DNA from: Chlorobium sp.
GTDB lineage: Bacteria; Bacteroidota; Chlorobiia; Chlorobiales; Chlorobiaceae
Assembly (NCBI GenBank): GCA_028277485.1
Contig: JANQGE010000070.1
Coordinates: forward strand, 48,300-112,299
DNA length: 64,000 nt
Reading direction: 5' to 3'
Below, in pieces: positions 41,095 to 49,562 of the stretch. Within the stretch, counting starts at the first letter, position 1. Every line of letters begins with the position of its first letter. The notes under the pieces are model-generated. The model had not been told where the DNA came from. It was given only the letters and a program-made list of their open reading frames with translations, and did not search any database. Made by a program: the position numbers and the translations under genes.

Positions 41095-42735
41095 ATGTAT
41101 AACAATGTTAAGACAAAAAAAGTTAAAGTTGCAACCTGGAGCGAGCTTGAGGAGAAAAAACCTCACTACGCACTTGTCGCAGACATTGACCTTGTTGTCA
41201 TCCGCTATGGTGATGATGTTTCCGTACTTTACGGGAGATGCCTCCACCGCGGGGCGCTCATGGCAGACGGCTTGATCGATGGCCGGAACCTGCTTTGCGG
41301 TGTGCACGGGTGGGATTACCGCTATGATACCGGTATCAGCGAATATAACAACAACGAAGTCCTGCATAAATTCTCCGCATGGATCGACCGAAAAGCCAAT
41401 GCGGTCTATGTCGATGAAGCGGAAGTTCTTCAGTGGAGCCGTGAGCACCCCCAGCCGCGGCGGCGTGATGCTTACCACGGGCTCTATGCAGACATGAAAG
41501 ACGGCCCTGAGGAACCCTTCAACGGTTATATTCACAGTCTCGCATCCACAGCTCCTTCGGCATTCAGCGCACACGGCCCGGTTTCGGCTATGGGCGTCCC
41601 CCTGACCGAACTCCCCCGATGGGAAGACATCCAGATACTCACCGCGCAGCTTGCACGGCCTCCCCTGCTGGAAGAAGCACATGTCGGTTCAAAACTTGTT
41701 GTCGGGCCGAACGCGAAAAAGCCCCTTGATCTCGAGATACCAATCCTGGTGAGTGACATGAGTTTCGGAGCGCTTGGCAGGGAAACCAAGATAGCACTTT
41801 CCAGAGGAGCCGAGCTTTCAGGAACCGGAATCTGCTCCGGTGAAGGCGGTATGCTCGAAGCCGAACGCACCGAAAACTCGCGCTATTTCTATGAACTTGC
41901 TCCGGGCGGGTTTGGATGGGATGTCGAGCAGGTCACCCGGTGTCAGGCGTTTCATTTCAAGGCGGGGCAGGCGGCAAAAACCGGGGTAGGGGGCATGTTG
42001 CCCGCAGACAAGGTTAGCGAGGAAATTGCAAAGGTGAGGGGACTCGCCCCGCACACGAACGCGAAATCACCATCCCGCTTCAGGAAACTCGTCACCCCCG
42101 AACATTTCCAGAGGGTAGCCGAAGAAGTACGCGAAGCAACGGGAGGAATACCCGTCGGCTTTAAACTGTCCGCCCAGCACATCGAGGAAGATATCGACTT
42201 CGCGCTCGAGGTTGGTGTTGATTACATCATTCTTGACGGAAGGGGCGGGGGCACCGGAGCATCTCCCAACCTCCTGAAAAACAATATCGCCGTTCCGACA
42301 ATCCCCGCACTCGCAAGGGCAAGACAGCACCTCGACAATCGCACCGCAGGCCATGTCACGCTCATCATAACCGGAGGACTGCGCATCGAATCGCACTTCG
42401 TCAAGGCGCTCGCCCTGGGAGCAGACGGCATCGCCATAGCCAACGCAGCGATCCAGGCGGTTGGCTGCCTCGGCATGCGCGCATGTCATAACAACCACTG
42501 CCCGGTCGGTGTCGCTACCCAGGATGAAAAACTGCGCGAAAGAATTGTTATTGACGAATCAGCACAACGGCTGCACAACTTTCTGCAGAACTCGGTCAAT
42601 ATGATGAAAGTCATGGCACGCGCCTGCGGCCATAGCCATCTCAGGAAATTCAGCCCGAACGACCTTGTAGCATGGAAACAGGATATGGCGCTGCTTGCGG
42701 GAATCAGGTATGGTGGAGCCGCCGGGAAAGACTAA
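41095..42735 (+). CDS. Rieske ferredoxin-glutamate synthase FMN domain fusion
   Basis: The 546-residue product joins two modules. Residues 1-90 form a Rieske [2Fe-2S] domain with C49-L-H51 and C68-G-V-H71. Residues about 140-546 are the FMN-binding synthase domain of glutamate synthase (PILVSDMSFGALG, GICSGEGGM, DGRGGGTGASP, IITGGLR), with cysteines in GCLGMRACHNNHCPVGVATQ expected to hold the iron-sulfur cluster. The glutaminase and the C-terminal GXGXG domains of GltB are absent. Electrons may pass from the Rieske centre to FMN, but the substrate is unknown. The ATG at 41095 is preferred; in-frame ATGs at 41041 and 41056 cannot be excluded. It is divergent from clpB. Confidence 0.85.
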   Translation: MYNNVKTKKVKVATWSELEEKKPHYALVADIDLVVIRYGDDVSVLYGRCLHRGALMADGLIDGRNLLCGVHGWDYRYDTGISEYNNNEVLHKFSAWIDRKANAVYVDEAEVLQWSREHPQPRRRDAYHGLYADMKDGPEEPFNGYIHSLASTAPSAFSAHGPVSAMGVPLTELPRWEDIQILTAQLARPPLLEEAHVGSKLVVGPNAKKPLDLEIPILVSDMSFGALGRETKIALSRGAELSGTGICSGEGGMLEAERTENSRYFYELAPGGFGWDVEQVTRCQAFHFKAGQAAKTGVGGMLPADKVSEEIAKVRGLAPHTNAKSPSRFRKLVTPEHFQRVAEEVREATGGIPVGFKLSAQHIEEDIDFALEVGVDYIILDGRGGGTGASPNLLKNNIAVPTIPALARARQHLDNRTAGHVTLIITGGLRIESHFVKALALGADGIAIANAAIQAVGCLGMRACHNNHCPVGVATQDEKLRERIVIDESAQRLHNFLQNSVNMMKVMARACGHSHLRKFSPNDLVAWKQDMALLAGIRYGGAAGKD

Positions 42736-42745
42736 CCGATAGCGC

Positions 42746-43045
42746 TCAGGGATTTTGTTTGTTGTTTTTGGCTACCGTGTTCTGCCAGCTATCAGCCAGA
42801 GCACCGATCACCATGGAAACAATCTGGCCGCTTGTGTCCAGTAATTTTCCTCCTTCAGCCTGAAGCTTTTGCTGAATAGCAATCTGATTCTTGAAATAAT
42901 TTACGCTGTGCTCGTCATAACCCTTACCGCTGACATATTCATCGATTTCCCGTTCAAAGTCCGGATTGTTGACAAGCTTCATGGCAAGCTTGGCTTTCTC
43001 CAGAGGCTCAAAAGTTTTCTTCCGCTGTGGTTGCTGCTGCTCCAT
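42746..43045 (-). CDS. Uncharacterised small helical protein
   Basis: The 99-residue product starts MEQQQPQRKKTFEPLEKAK. It has a Gln-rich N-terminus, a predicted helical centre (ERSEIDEY-like acidic stretch EREIDEYVSGKGYDEHSV) and an amphipathic C-terminal helix containing IVSMVIGALADSW. No signal peptide, no metal motif and no domain is recognised. It is convergent with the Rieske fusion gene with only 10 bases between the stops. It may be a lineage-specific protein; coding is judged from the even codon use and clean frame. Confidence 0.55.
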   Translation of the reverse strand: MEQQQPQRKKTFEPLEKAKLAMKLVNNPDFEREIDEYVSGKGYDEHSVNYFKNQIAIQQKLQAEGGKLLDTSGQIVSMVIGALADSWQNTVAKNNKQNP

Positions 43046-43154
43046 AGGTAGTGCTTAGTGTTTTAGGTCCTTAGATGCATGAACAGTCATCAGGGTTCAA
43101 TGTAACAATCTTTACGCAATAATCCAGCGAGCCGGATGCTACGACGTATCGGAA

Positions 43155-44243
43155 CTACCGGGGATTGCCGGCTGTTTCCTTTCTCTCGGAGGGAAGTGAA
43201 ATCACCCTCCTGCCGTTCCGTTTTTTCGTTCCCCCGCTCCAGCCCTTTGCAGTCAGCAACAGCACAACCGACAAAAGCACGAAGTACTGGTACACCTCTT
43301 CGCGGTAAAGCGGCTCTCGTACCCACCGTCCATCGGCTTCTATCGCCCCGAGAGCCTCCAGAACCCGGTTTGATGCCCGTTCAGCTCCGCGGCTGTGCAG
43401 AAACATCCCGCCCGCATCCTCAGCAAGCTGCCTGAGCAGCTCCGGCCTGAACGATGTTAAAACCGGCCTTCCCTTTGAGTCCCGTTTGACGGAAGCCGGA
43501 TCACCGGTTGCCTCCTCAAACGGTATGGCAACCGGCTTTTCCTCCCCGACCCCGATCACAAAAAGCTTCACGCCTCTCTTCGACAGATCACGGGCCGTAG
43601 CGGAGCGCGCTCCCCCGTGGTCTTCACCGTCGCTTGCAAATACAATTACCCTGACACCGGGCACTCCTTCCGCTTTCCCCCCGGTTCGGAACATCTCCAG
43701 GGCCATATCGAGCGCTGCACTGAAATTCGTCCCTTGCGCCTCGACAAGATCGGGAGATGCCACGCTTAGCATGATCTCGAATGCCTGCTGATCGGTTGTC
43801 AACGGACACTGAAGAACCGCCGAACCCGCAAAAGCAACAAGGCCTTTTCGACCCCGGTCGAAGCCTCTGCTGATTCTCAGCATCTCTTCCTTAGCACTTT
43901 GCAGGCGGTCCAGAGAAGCATCTTTTGCGCGCATGCTGTTCGACACATCCAGCACATAGACAATATCGAGGGCTTCGCGCCGCACCAGCTTCTCCCCTGA
44001 ACAAAGCTGAGGCCCGCACCATGCGGCAAGCAAAAAGCTCACCGCGAAGAACTGCATCAGCCGGGTTCCGGCCTCCCGGCGCATATCCCAGCAGCCAAAC
44101 AAACCCTCGGCAAGCTCGTCATCAGCCAGCATCTTCAAGGCCCTGAATTTCCGCCAAATCCCCCAGGCAAGCACGCCTCCAAGCGGCAGAAGCAGCAGAA
44201 ACACAGATAACCGCTCAGGGTATGCGAAACAGACGATTTCCAT
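43155..44243 (-). CDS. BatB-like von Willebrand A membrane protein
   Basis: The 362-residue protein has two N-terminal membrane segments (residues about 12-30 and 62-80), a von Willebrand A domain with the metal-site motif DVSNSMRAKD near residue 98, a conserved Thr in EAQGTNFSAAL, and ASDGEDHGG. A final membrane segment is seen near residue 335 (YFVLLSVVLLLTAKG). This is the BatB layout; Bat proteins support aerotolerance or envelope integrity in Bacteroides and Leptospira. It follows batA by 112 bp. The usual MoxR ATPase, DUF58 and BatC/D genes are not in the window. Confidence 0.78.
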   Translation of the reverse strand: MEIVCFAYPERLSVFLLLLPLGGVLAWGIWRKFRALKMLADDELAEGLFGCWDMRREAGTRLMQFFAVSFLLAAWCGPQLCSGEKLVRREALDIVYVLDVSNSMRAKDASLDRLQSAKEEMLRISRGFDRGRKGLVAFAGSAVLQCPLTTDQQAFEIMLSVASPDLVEAQGTNFSAALDMALEMFRTGGKAEGVPGVRVIVFASDGEDHGGARSATARDLSKRGVKLFVIGVGEEKPVAIPFEEATGDPASVKRDSKGRPVLTSFRPELLRQLAEDAGGMFLHSRGAERASNRVLEALGAIEADGRWVREPLYREEVYQYFVLLSVVLLLTAKGWSGGTKKRNGRRVISLPSERKETAGNPR

Positions 44244-44354
44244 TCGGCGTTTCTTTTTTTCCCATATCTTCCCGACATCAAGCCATCAAACCAGCCTGAC
44301 ACACAGCACTATCAATCCGACCCCGAAACCCGATACCGGCCTTCAGCATGCTAT

Positions 44355-45371
44355 TCACGGGATTTTGAGACACCTCGTATTTCCCAATACCAGCCCTGTA
44401 AAAAGCAGAACCAATGCCGGAAACACCAGCCACGGGTAGAGTTCCATCCATTCCTCTTCCATCCGGCCATCAAAGCGGCGGCGTTCCAGCATGTCGATCT
44501 CCCGGAAAGATATTTCCAAACCCCGTTTGTCCGATACCCGGAAATAGTGTCCTCCTGTCAGGCGGGCAATCTCCCGAAGCGTTTGCTCGTTAAACCTGCC
44601 GCGTTCCTCAGCAATTGCTGCGATGTTTTCAGACGGGCCGATCCTGTTCACTCGGTCCGGTCCCGCACCTATCGCATAGATGCGCACTCCCTCACCTGCT
44701 GCAAGTTCCGCTGCTGTCAAAGGCCCGATCTCTCCCGAGTTATTCTCTCCATCCGTCAGGAGCACCATAATTTTTTCCCTCGACACCGAGGCTTTCAACC
44801 GGTTCGTCCCTGCAAGAATCGCCGAACCGATAGCCGTACCCTCATCACCGATAGCATTGACCGAAACGTTTTTCACCAACGTGCCAAGCACCCGGTGATC
44901 CAGTGTCAACGGACACTGCGTGAAACTTTTCCCCCGGAACAGCACCAGCCCGAACCTGTCCTTCGGGCGGCGTTGGATAAAGCGCAGTGCAACCTCCTTT
45001 GCCGCCTCGAGGCGGCTGTTGCCGCCGAAACCTCCCTGCAGCATCGATTCAGAAATATCCATAGCCAAGACGATATCCACCCCCCTGGTTGAAACCGCCG
45101 GCCGTTCCACCAGCATCCGAGGCCTGCCCGCCGACAGCACAGCCAGCACCACCGCTATCCAGATAAACCATATGGGCAGACGAGCCCATGCGCCGCCCGT
45201 TGCCAACCCGCTGGCACTCAGCCTGCCGACACCGGGAAACATCATCCCCCGCCCCTTGAGTCTGCGTCTCCTTTCAAGCCACCACACAACCGGCAGCCCC
45301 AAAAACAGCACCAGCCACCGCGGTTGTGCCATCTCAAAATCCGTACCGGAAAACAATTCCTGCATCGCCAT
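44355..45371 (-). CDS. BatA-like von Willebrand A membrane protein
   Basis: The 338-residue protein has an N-terminal membrane anchor (PRWLVLFLGLPVVWWL), a second segment near residue 70 (WFIWIAVVLAVLSAG), a von Willebrand A domain with DISESM, GDEGTAIGSAI and LTDGENNSGEIGP, and a C-terminal anchor (WLVFPALVLLFTGLVLG). The metal-site residues are intact. It is the upstream partner of the BatB-like gene and divergent from birA. The start is uncertain between 45365 and 45377 (GTG). Confidence 0.78.
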   Translation of the reverse strand: MAMQELFSGTDFEMAQPRWLVLFLGLPVVWWLERRRRLKGRGMMFPGVGRLSASGLATGGAWARLPIWFIWIAVVLAVLSAGRPRMLVERPAVSTRGVDIVLAMDISESMLQGGFGGNSRLEAAKEVALRFIQRRPKDRFGLVLFRGKSFTQCPLTLDHRVLGTLVKNVSVNAIGDEGTAIGSAILAGTNRLKASVSREKIMVLLTDGENNSGEIGPLTAAELAAGEGVRIYAIGAGPDRVNRIGPSENIAAIAEERGRFNEQTLREIARLTGGHYFRVSDKRGLEISFREIDMLERRRFDGRMEEEWMELYPWLVFPALVLLFTGLVLGNTRCLKIP

Positions 45372-45551
45372 TCCCACTTTTCAGGAAAGATGCAAAAAAG
45401 AGGAAGAAGTTGGAGAAATCATCCCGCACTTGATGCGGACTCCGCCGCGTGAAGAAACGCGGCTTCCTGAAAAGGGCGAGCGCCCGCGCGGCCGGCGAAG
45501 CGACAGTGCTTCATAAAGTATCGCTAAACAAGAACATCTCCTCATTTGTGC

Positions 45552-45591
45552 TTGCAAACTTGTCAACCGCAAACTATCTTCCGGTTGACAA
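45552..45591 (+). promoter_or_regulatory. BirA operator overlapping the biotin operon promoter
   Basis: A perfect palindrome, TTGTCAACC (45560-45568) and GGTTGACAA (45583-45591), separated by 14 bases. This is the arrangement of known BirA sites (TTGTNAACC, about 14-15 bases, GGTTNACAA). A sigma-70-type promoter runs through it: TTGCAA at 45552-45557, a 17-base spacer and TATCTT at 45575-45580, so the -10 lies in the centre of the operator. It stands 30 bases upstream of birA, which carries the DNA-binding HTH, so repression by biotinoyl-AMP-bound BirA of its own operon is the natural reading. Confidence 0.85.
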
Positions 45592-45620
45592 TCGAGCGTA
45601 ACATGCTTTTTGGAACATTC

Positions 45621-46598
45621 ATGAATACACTGACAGCGAACATCCTCAACCGCCTCCGCACATCGGACGGCTACCTGTCGGGCGGCGAGTTATGCCGTGA
45701 ATTCGGTATGACAAGGAGTGCGGTATGGAAGCACATTTCACAGCTCCGCAACCAAGGCTACACCATAGAAGCAGTTACGGGCAGGGGCTACAGGCTGGAT
45801 GGCGGCCCCTGTATTCCGGTTCCGGAAGAGGTTTCACCCCTGCTCACCACGAAGCGTTTCGGCAGGAACCTGGTGTTTCATGAGGAGGTGGACTCGACGA
45901 ATCTGCAAGCGAAGATCCTTGCACGTCAGGGAGCCGCCGAAGGCAGCGTCATTGCGGCCGATACCCAGACCGGAGGGCGAGGCAGGATGGGCAGAGAGTG
46001 GGTGTCCCCGCCGGGCGTAAACCTCTACTTCTCGATTATTCTCCGTCCATCCGTTCCGCCGATGCGGTTTCCCCAGATACCGCTTCTTGCGGCGGCGGCG
46101 ATTCATCAGGCTCTTGATACCGCGGTCGGCCGGCTGGGATTGATGATCAAATGGCCCAATGATATCCTGGTAAAAGGACGCAAATTCTGCGGGATACTCT
46201 GCGAAATGGAGTCCGAACCCGATATGACGCATTTTGTCATTGTGGGAGTCGGAATCAACATCAATCTGCGGGATATTCCCGAAAGGATAAAGGAGACAGC
46301 AACCTCCCTTTTTCTTGAATCCGGCAGGGAGTATTGCCGGCCCGATATCCTGGCGGCCATTCTCAACCGTTTTGAGCCGCCGTACGAAAAGTGGCTGGAA
46401 GCCGAAGACCTGAGCGGTCTTCTCCCTTACCTGGAGCGGCATTCATGGCTGAAAGACCGGCCGGTCAGGGTCGAACACCATAACGAAAACCTTACGGGGC
46501 GTGTGCGGGGAATAAGCCGAACCGGCGAGCTTATGCTTGAAGCGGAGGATGGAAAAATGCATGCGCTTTCCTCGGGTGAGGCACATATCCGAAAATAA
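45621..46598 (+). CDS. birA: Bifunctional biotin ligase/repressor BirA
   Basis: BirA attaches biotin to carboxylase subunits and, with an HTH, represses biotin synthesis. The 325-residue protein has an N-terminal winged helix (residues about 1-60: LSGGELCREFGMTRSAVWKHISQL), the catalytic domain with GRGRMGREW near residue 130, the biotin-binding KWPNDI and an SH3-like C-terminal domain. The presence of the HTH with the operator upstream indicates the repressor form. The ATG at 45621 has GGAA upstream; the ATG at 45603 is an alternative. Confidence 0.93.
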   Translation: MNTLTANILNRLRTSDGYLSGGELCREFGMTRSAVWKHISQLRNQGYTIEAVTGRGYRLDGGPCIPVPEEVSPLLTTKRFGRNLVFHEEVDSTNLQAKILARQGAAEGSVIAADTQTGGRGRMGREWVSPPGVNLYFSIILRPSVPPMRFPQIPLLAAAAIHQALDTAVGRLGLMIKWPNDILVKGRKFCGILCEMESEPDMTHFVIVGVGININLRDIPERIKETATSLFLESGREYCRPDILAAILNRFEPPYEKWLEAEDLSGLLPYLERHSWLKDRPVRVEHHNENLTGRVRGISRTGELMLEAEDGKMHALSSGEAHIRK

Positions 46599-46624
46599 AA
46601 TGGTCTGCAACACAGCCAAGAGTC

Positions 46625-47653
46625 ATGCGGAATCATACGACGGCGATAGCCATTAACGCATCGATAAAGAACGCTTACCGCGTCCTGGAAAACGGCGAGC
46701 CGCTGCCTTACGGGATTGCCGCGGAGCTTGCTGCCCTTCCCGGCGAGGATGTGCCGGATCTTCTTTCCCTGGCCAACAAGGTAAGGAACCGGTACGCTTC
46801 GGACTTTGAAGAAGGCATCCACAGCTGCTCCATCGTCAACGCGAAATCCGGCACCTGCGCCGAAAACTGCCGCTTTTGTGCGCAGTCACTGCATAACAGT
46901 GCCGACGTGGAGCAATATTCTCTGCTTGATCCCGAAAGTGTTCTGAAATCGGCAGGAAATATCTACAGAGCGGGCATCATGCATTTCGGCATCGTCACCA
47001 GCGGTTACGGCTACAGGAAAACCAACCCGGAGTTCCTGAACATTATCGACATCATCGATCTCCTGCAGGAAGAATACCCCGGACTTCGTGTCTGCGCATC
47101 CCTCGGCGTCCTTGGCGAGGAGCCGGTACGGATGCTTGCCGAGCATGACGTCGCGCACTACAACATCAATATTCAGGTTGCTCCGGGACGCTACGGCGAT
47201 CTTATTGCCGACAGCCACCCGCTCAATGATCGCATCGACACTATCCGGCTCCTCGGGACCTACGGCATTCCGGTTTGTTGCGGCGGGATCGTGGGCGTCG
47301 GTGAAACAATGCGGGAACGGGTTGACTTTATCTACGCACTGCAGGCGCTGGATGTTGCGGTTATACCACTCAATGTGCTGACCCCGATAGACGGGACACC
47401 GCTGGAAGGGGCGGCGACTCCTGCGGTTACGGATATTGCCAAGACTTTCGCTATATGCAGGCTTGCTCATCCTCACAGGATCATCAAGTTTGCCGCAGGC
47501 AGGGAGACCGTCATGAAGGATTTTCAGGGTCTCCTGATGCTGGCTGGAGCCAACGGCCTGCTTACCGGCGGCTATCTGACGACCCGGGGACGCGACATCC
47601 CGGATGATCAGGCCTTCATGGATCAGCTGAAACATTTTTACGGGAGACCGTGA
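46625..47653 (+). CDS. bioB: Biotin synthase
   Basis: BioB inserts sulfur into dethiobiotin using radical SAM chemistry. The 342-residue protein has the 4Fe-4S motif C78-x3-C82-x2-C85 (CAENCRFC), the HSCSIVNAKSGT lead-in, and the [2Fe-2S] ligands among later Cys/Arg residues (RIIKFAAGRETVM). The length is normal. It lies 26 bp after birA, and its stop overlaps the bioF start. Confidence 0.97.
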   Translation: MRNHTTAIAINASIKNAYRVLENGEPLPYGIAAELAALPGEDVPDLLSLANKVRNRYASDFEEGIHSCSIVNAKSGTCAENCRFCAQSLHNSADVEQYSLLDPESVLKSAGNIYRAGIMHFGIVTSGYGYRKTNPEFLNIIDIIDLLQEEYPGLRVCASLGVLGEEPVRMLAEHDVAHYNINIQVAPGRYGDLIADSHPLNDRIDTIRLLGTYGIPVCCGGIVGVGETMRERVDFIYALQALDVAVIPLNVLTPIDGTPLEGAATPAVTDIAKTFAICRLAHPHRIIKFAAGRETVMKDFQGLLMLAGANGLLTGGYLTTRGRDIPDDQAFMDQLKHFYGRP

Positions 47654-48825
47654 TGCTGCCGGTTTTTGAAAGCATGGAAAAAGAGCTGGAAGCGTTGCAA
47701 AAGAACCGCCGGTTCAGAAGGCTGTTTGACATCGGGGATCGCAAGGGTTGCAGGATCGAGTTCGAGGGACGTTCTCTCCTGAACCTGTCTTCCAATGATT
47801 ACCTCGGCATCGGCGGCGACAGGATCATGACCCTGGAGTACCTGGAAGAAATCTCCGGCAACGAGCCGCACGTTGCTCTTACAAGCTCCTCGTCACGCCT
47901 GCTGACCGGTAACCACCGGTTTTACGGGCTGTTGGAATCGATGCTTGCTGCCCTGTACGGGCGGGAAGCAGCCTTGGTGTTCAACAGCGGCTATCATGCC
48001 AATACCGGCATTCTGCCTGCACTTTCGACACGGCAGGATCTTGTTCTTTCCGACAAGCTCAACCACGCGAGCATCATCGACGGGGGCAGGATTGCCGAGG
48101 CTGCTTTCAAACGCTACCGTCACCTTGATTACGATCACCTGGAAGCCCTGCTTGAAGAGAACCGCGGAAAACACCGTCAGGTGTTTATCGTGACCGAGTC
48201 GGTGTTCAGCATGGACGGCGACCTTGCCGACCTGAAAAAGCTCGTTGAGCTGAAAGATCGTTACCGGGCAATGCTTATTGTCGACGAGGCGCACGGCGCC
48301 GGAACCTTTGGCCGTTCAGGCCAGGGGGTGTGCGAGGCCACGGGATTGACAAAAGACATCGACATCATTATCGGCACTTTCGGGAAAGCGTTTGCTTCCA
48401 CAGGGGCCTATGCGGTAACGGACCGGCTGGTAAGAGACTATCTGGTCAATACCATGCGCACCCTGATCTTTACAACCGCTCTGCCGCCTGTGATCCTCGG
48501 CTGGAGCAAAAAGGTGCTGGAACAGCAGCGGACAATGAGCGATGAAAGGCGCCATCTGCACTCTCTTGCCGGGATGTTGAGGGAGGCGTTGCAGGAAAAA
48601 GGGATGCGCACAGCCGGTGCAAGCCAGATCGTGCCGGTTATCATGGGGACGAACGAAAATGTGGTACGTGCAGATGCAGCCTTGAGGAACGCCGGGTTTC
48701 TGGCGCTTCCGGTGCGGCCGCCGACGGTGCCGGAAAATACTGCGAGAATAAGGTTGTCCCTTCGTGCGGACATCGGGTGGGAGGATATTGCTCCCATTCC
48801 CGGGATATTGCATGCCATACACTGA
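47653..48825 (+). CDS. bioF: 8-Amino-7-oxononanoate synthase
   Basis: This PLP enzyme condenses pimeloyl-ACP with alanine. The 390-residue product has the alpha-oxoamine synthase layout with LTSSSSRLLTGNHRFYGLLE, the PLP Asp region IVDEAHGAGTFG and the Schiff-base Lys in GTFGKAFASTGAY. The start ATG at 47653 overlaps the bioB TGA by one base (TGATG), indicating coupling; a GTG three bases upstream is also in frame. Confidence 0.95.
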   Translation: MLPVFESMEKELEALQKNRRFRRLFDIGDRKGCRIEFEGRSLLNLSSNDYLGIGGDRIMTLEYLEEISGNEPHVALTSSSSRLLTGNHRFYGLLESMLAALYGREAALVFNSGYHANTGILPALSTRQDLVLSDKLNHASIIDGGRIAEAAFKRYRHLDYDHLEALLEENRGKHRQVFIVTESVFSMDGDLADLKKLVELKDRYRAMLIVDEAHGAGTFGRSGQGVCEATGLTKDIDIIIGTFGKAFASTGAYAVTDRLVRDYLVNTMRTLIFTTALPPVILGWSKKVLEQQRTMSDERRHLHSLAGMLREALQEKGMRTAGASQIVPVIMGTNENVVRADAALRNAGFLALPVRPPTVPENTARIRLSLRADIGWEDIAPIPGILHAIH

Positions 48826-48872
48826 TCATTTGTTAACAAAAACTTGTAACTCGTCACTTGCCACCGAACTAT

Positions 48873-49562
48873 ATGATCACCCGCTGGATACATCGCAAAG
48901 GACATGACCGCCTGCTGATTTTCTTCAACGGATGGGGAATGGATGGCCGTGTAGCGGATTTTCTCCAGGCCGGCACGCCGGAAAGCTTCTCCCGTGATGT
49001 TCTGCTCTGCTATGACTACCATTCAACTGTCATACCCCGCGATGTTCTCGACCGTATTGCCGGGTATCGTGAACGTACCCTTGTAGCATGGTCGCTCGGA
49101 GTCTGGGCCGCATACGAAGCCGGGCTGGAAGGTATCGACCGGGCGCTTGCAATCAACGGCACCCTGACACCGGTCAGCCGCGAGGAAGGGATTCCTCCTG
49201 AAATTTTCCGGGCGACGCTCGATAACTATACCGAAAAGAGCAGGGAGCGGTTTATGCGGCGTATGTGCGGCAGTTCAGCCTTCTTCGAGCGTTTTCTTGA
49301 GATTGCCCCGAAGCGCACCGTGTCCGACCAGAAAGAGGAGCTTGCGTCGATCCTGCAAAACGTTATGCAGGCAAAGAGTGGCGTTTCCCGTTCATGGCGT
49401 TACACGCACGCTTTTATCGGCAAACGCGACACGATCTTCCCGGCAAAAGCCCAGGAATATGCCTGGCGGGGGCTGGAACCTCTTGTAGCAGAAGATATGC
49501 CGCACTTCCCCTTCTTTGCATTCAGTAGCTGGCCGGAGGTGTGCGCATGCATGGAAAAATGA
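48873..49562 (+). CDS. bioG: Pimeloyl-ACP methyl ester esterase BioG
   Basis: BioG removes the methyl ester put on by BioC, ending the pimelate chain, and replaces BioH in many bacteria. The 229-residue alpha/beta-hydrolase begins MITRWIH and has the oxyanion-region FFNGWGMDG, the nucleophile Ser in AWSLGVWAA, a lid region and the catalytic His near the C-terminus (EDMPHFPFF). A TTG five codons upstream is less likely as start. It lies 47 bp after bioF and overlaps bioC. Confidence 0.9.
   Translation: MITRWIHRKGHDRLLIFFNGWGMDGRVADFLQAGTPESFSRDVLLCYDYHSTVIPRDVLDRIAGYRERTLVAWSLGVWAAYEAGLEGIDRALAINGTLTPVSREEGIPPEIFRATLDNYTEKSRERFMRRMCGSSAFFERFLEIAPKRTVSDQKEELASILQNVMQAKSGVSRSWRYTHAFIGKRDTIFPAKAQEYAWRGLEPLVAEDMPHFPFFAFSSWPEVCACMEK

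Noticed and set aside
45444..45463. Hairpin GCCGCGT/ACGCGGC between batA and birA
   Set aside because: It has no T-run on either side and no gene ends there, so a terminator call is not supported; it may be incidental.
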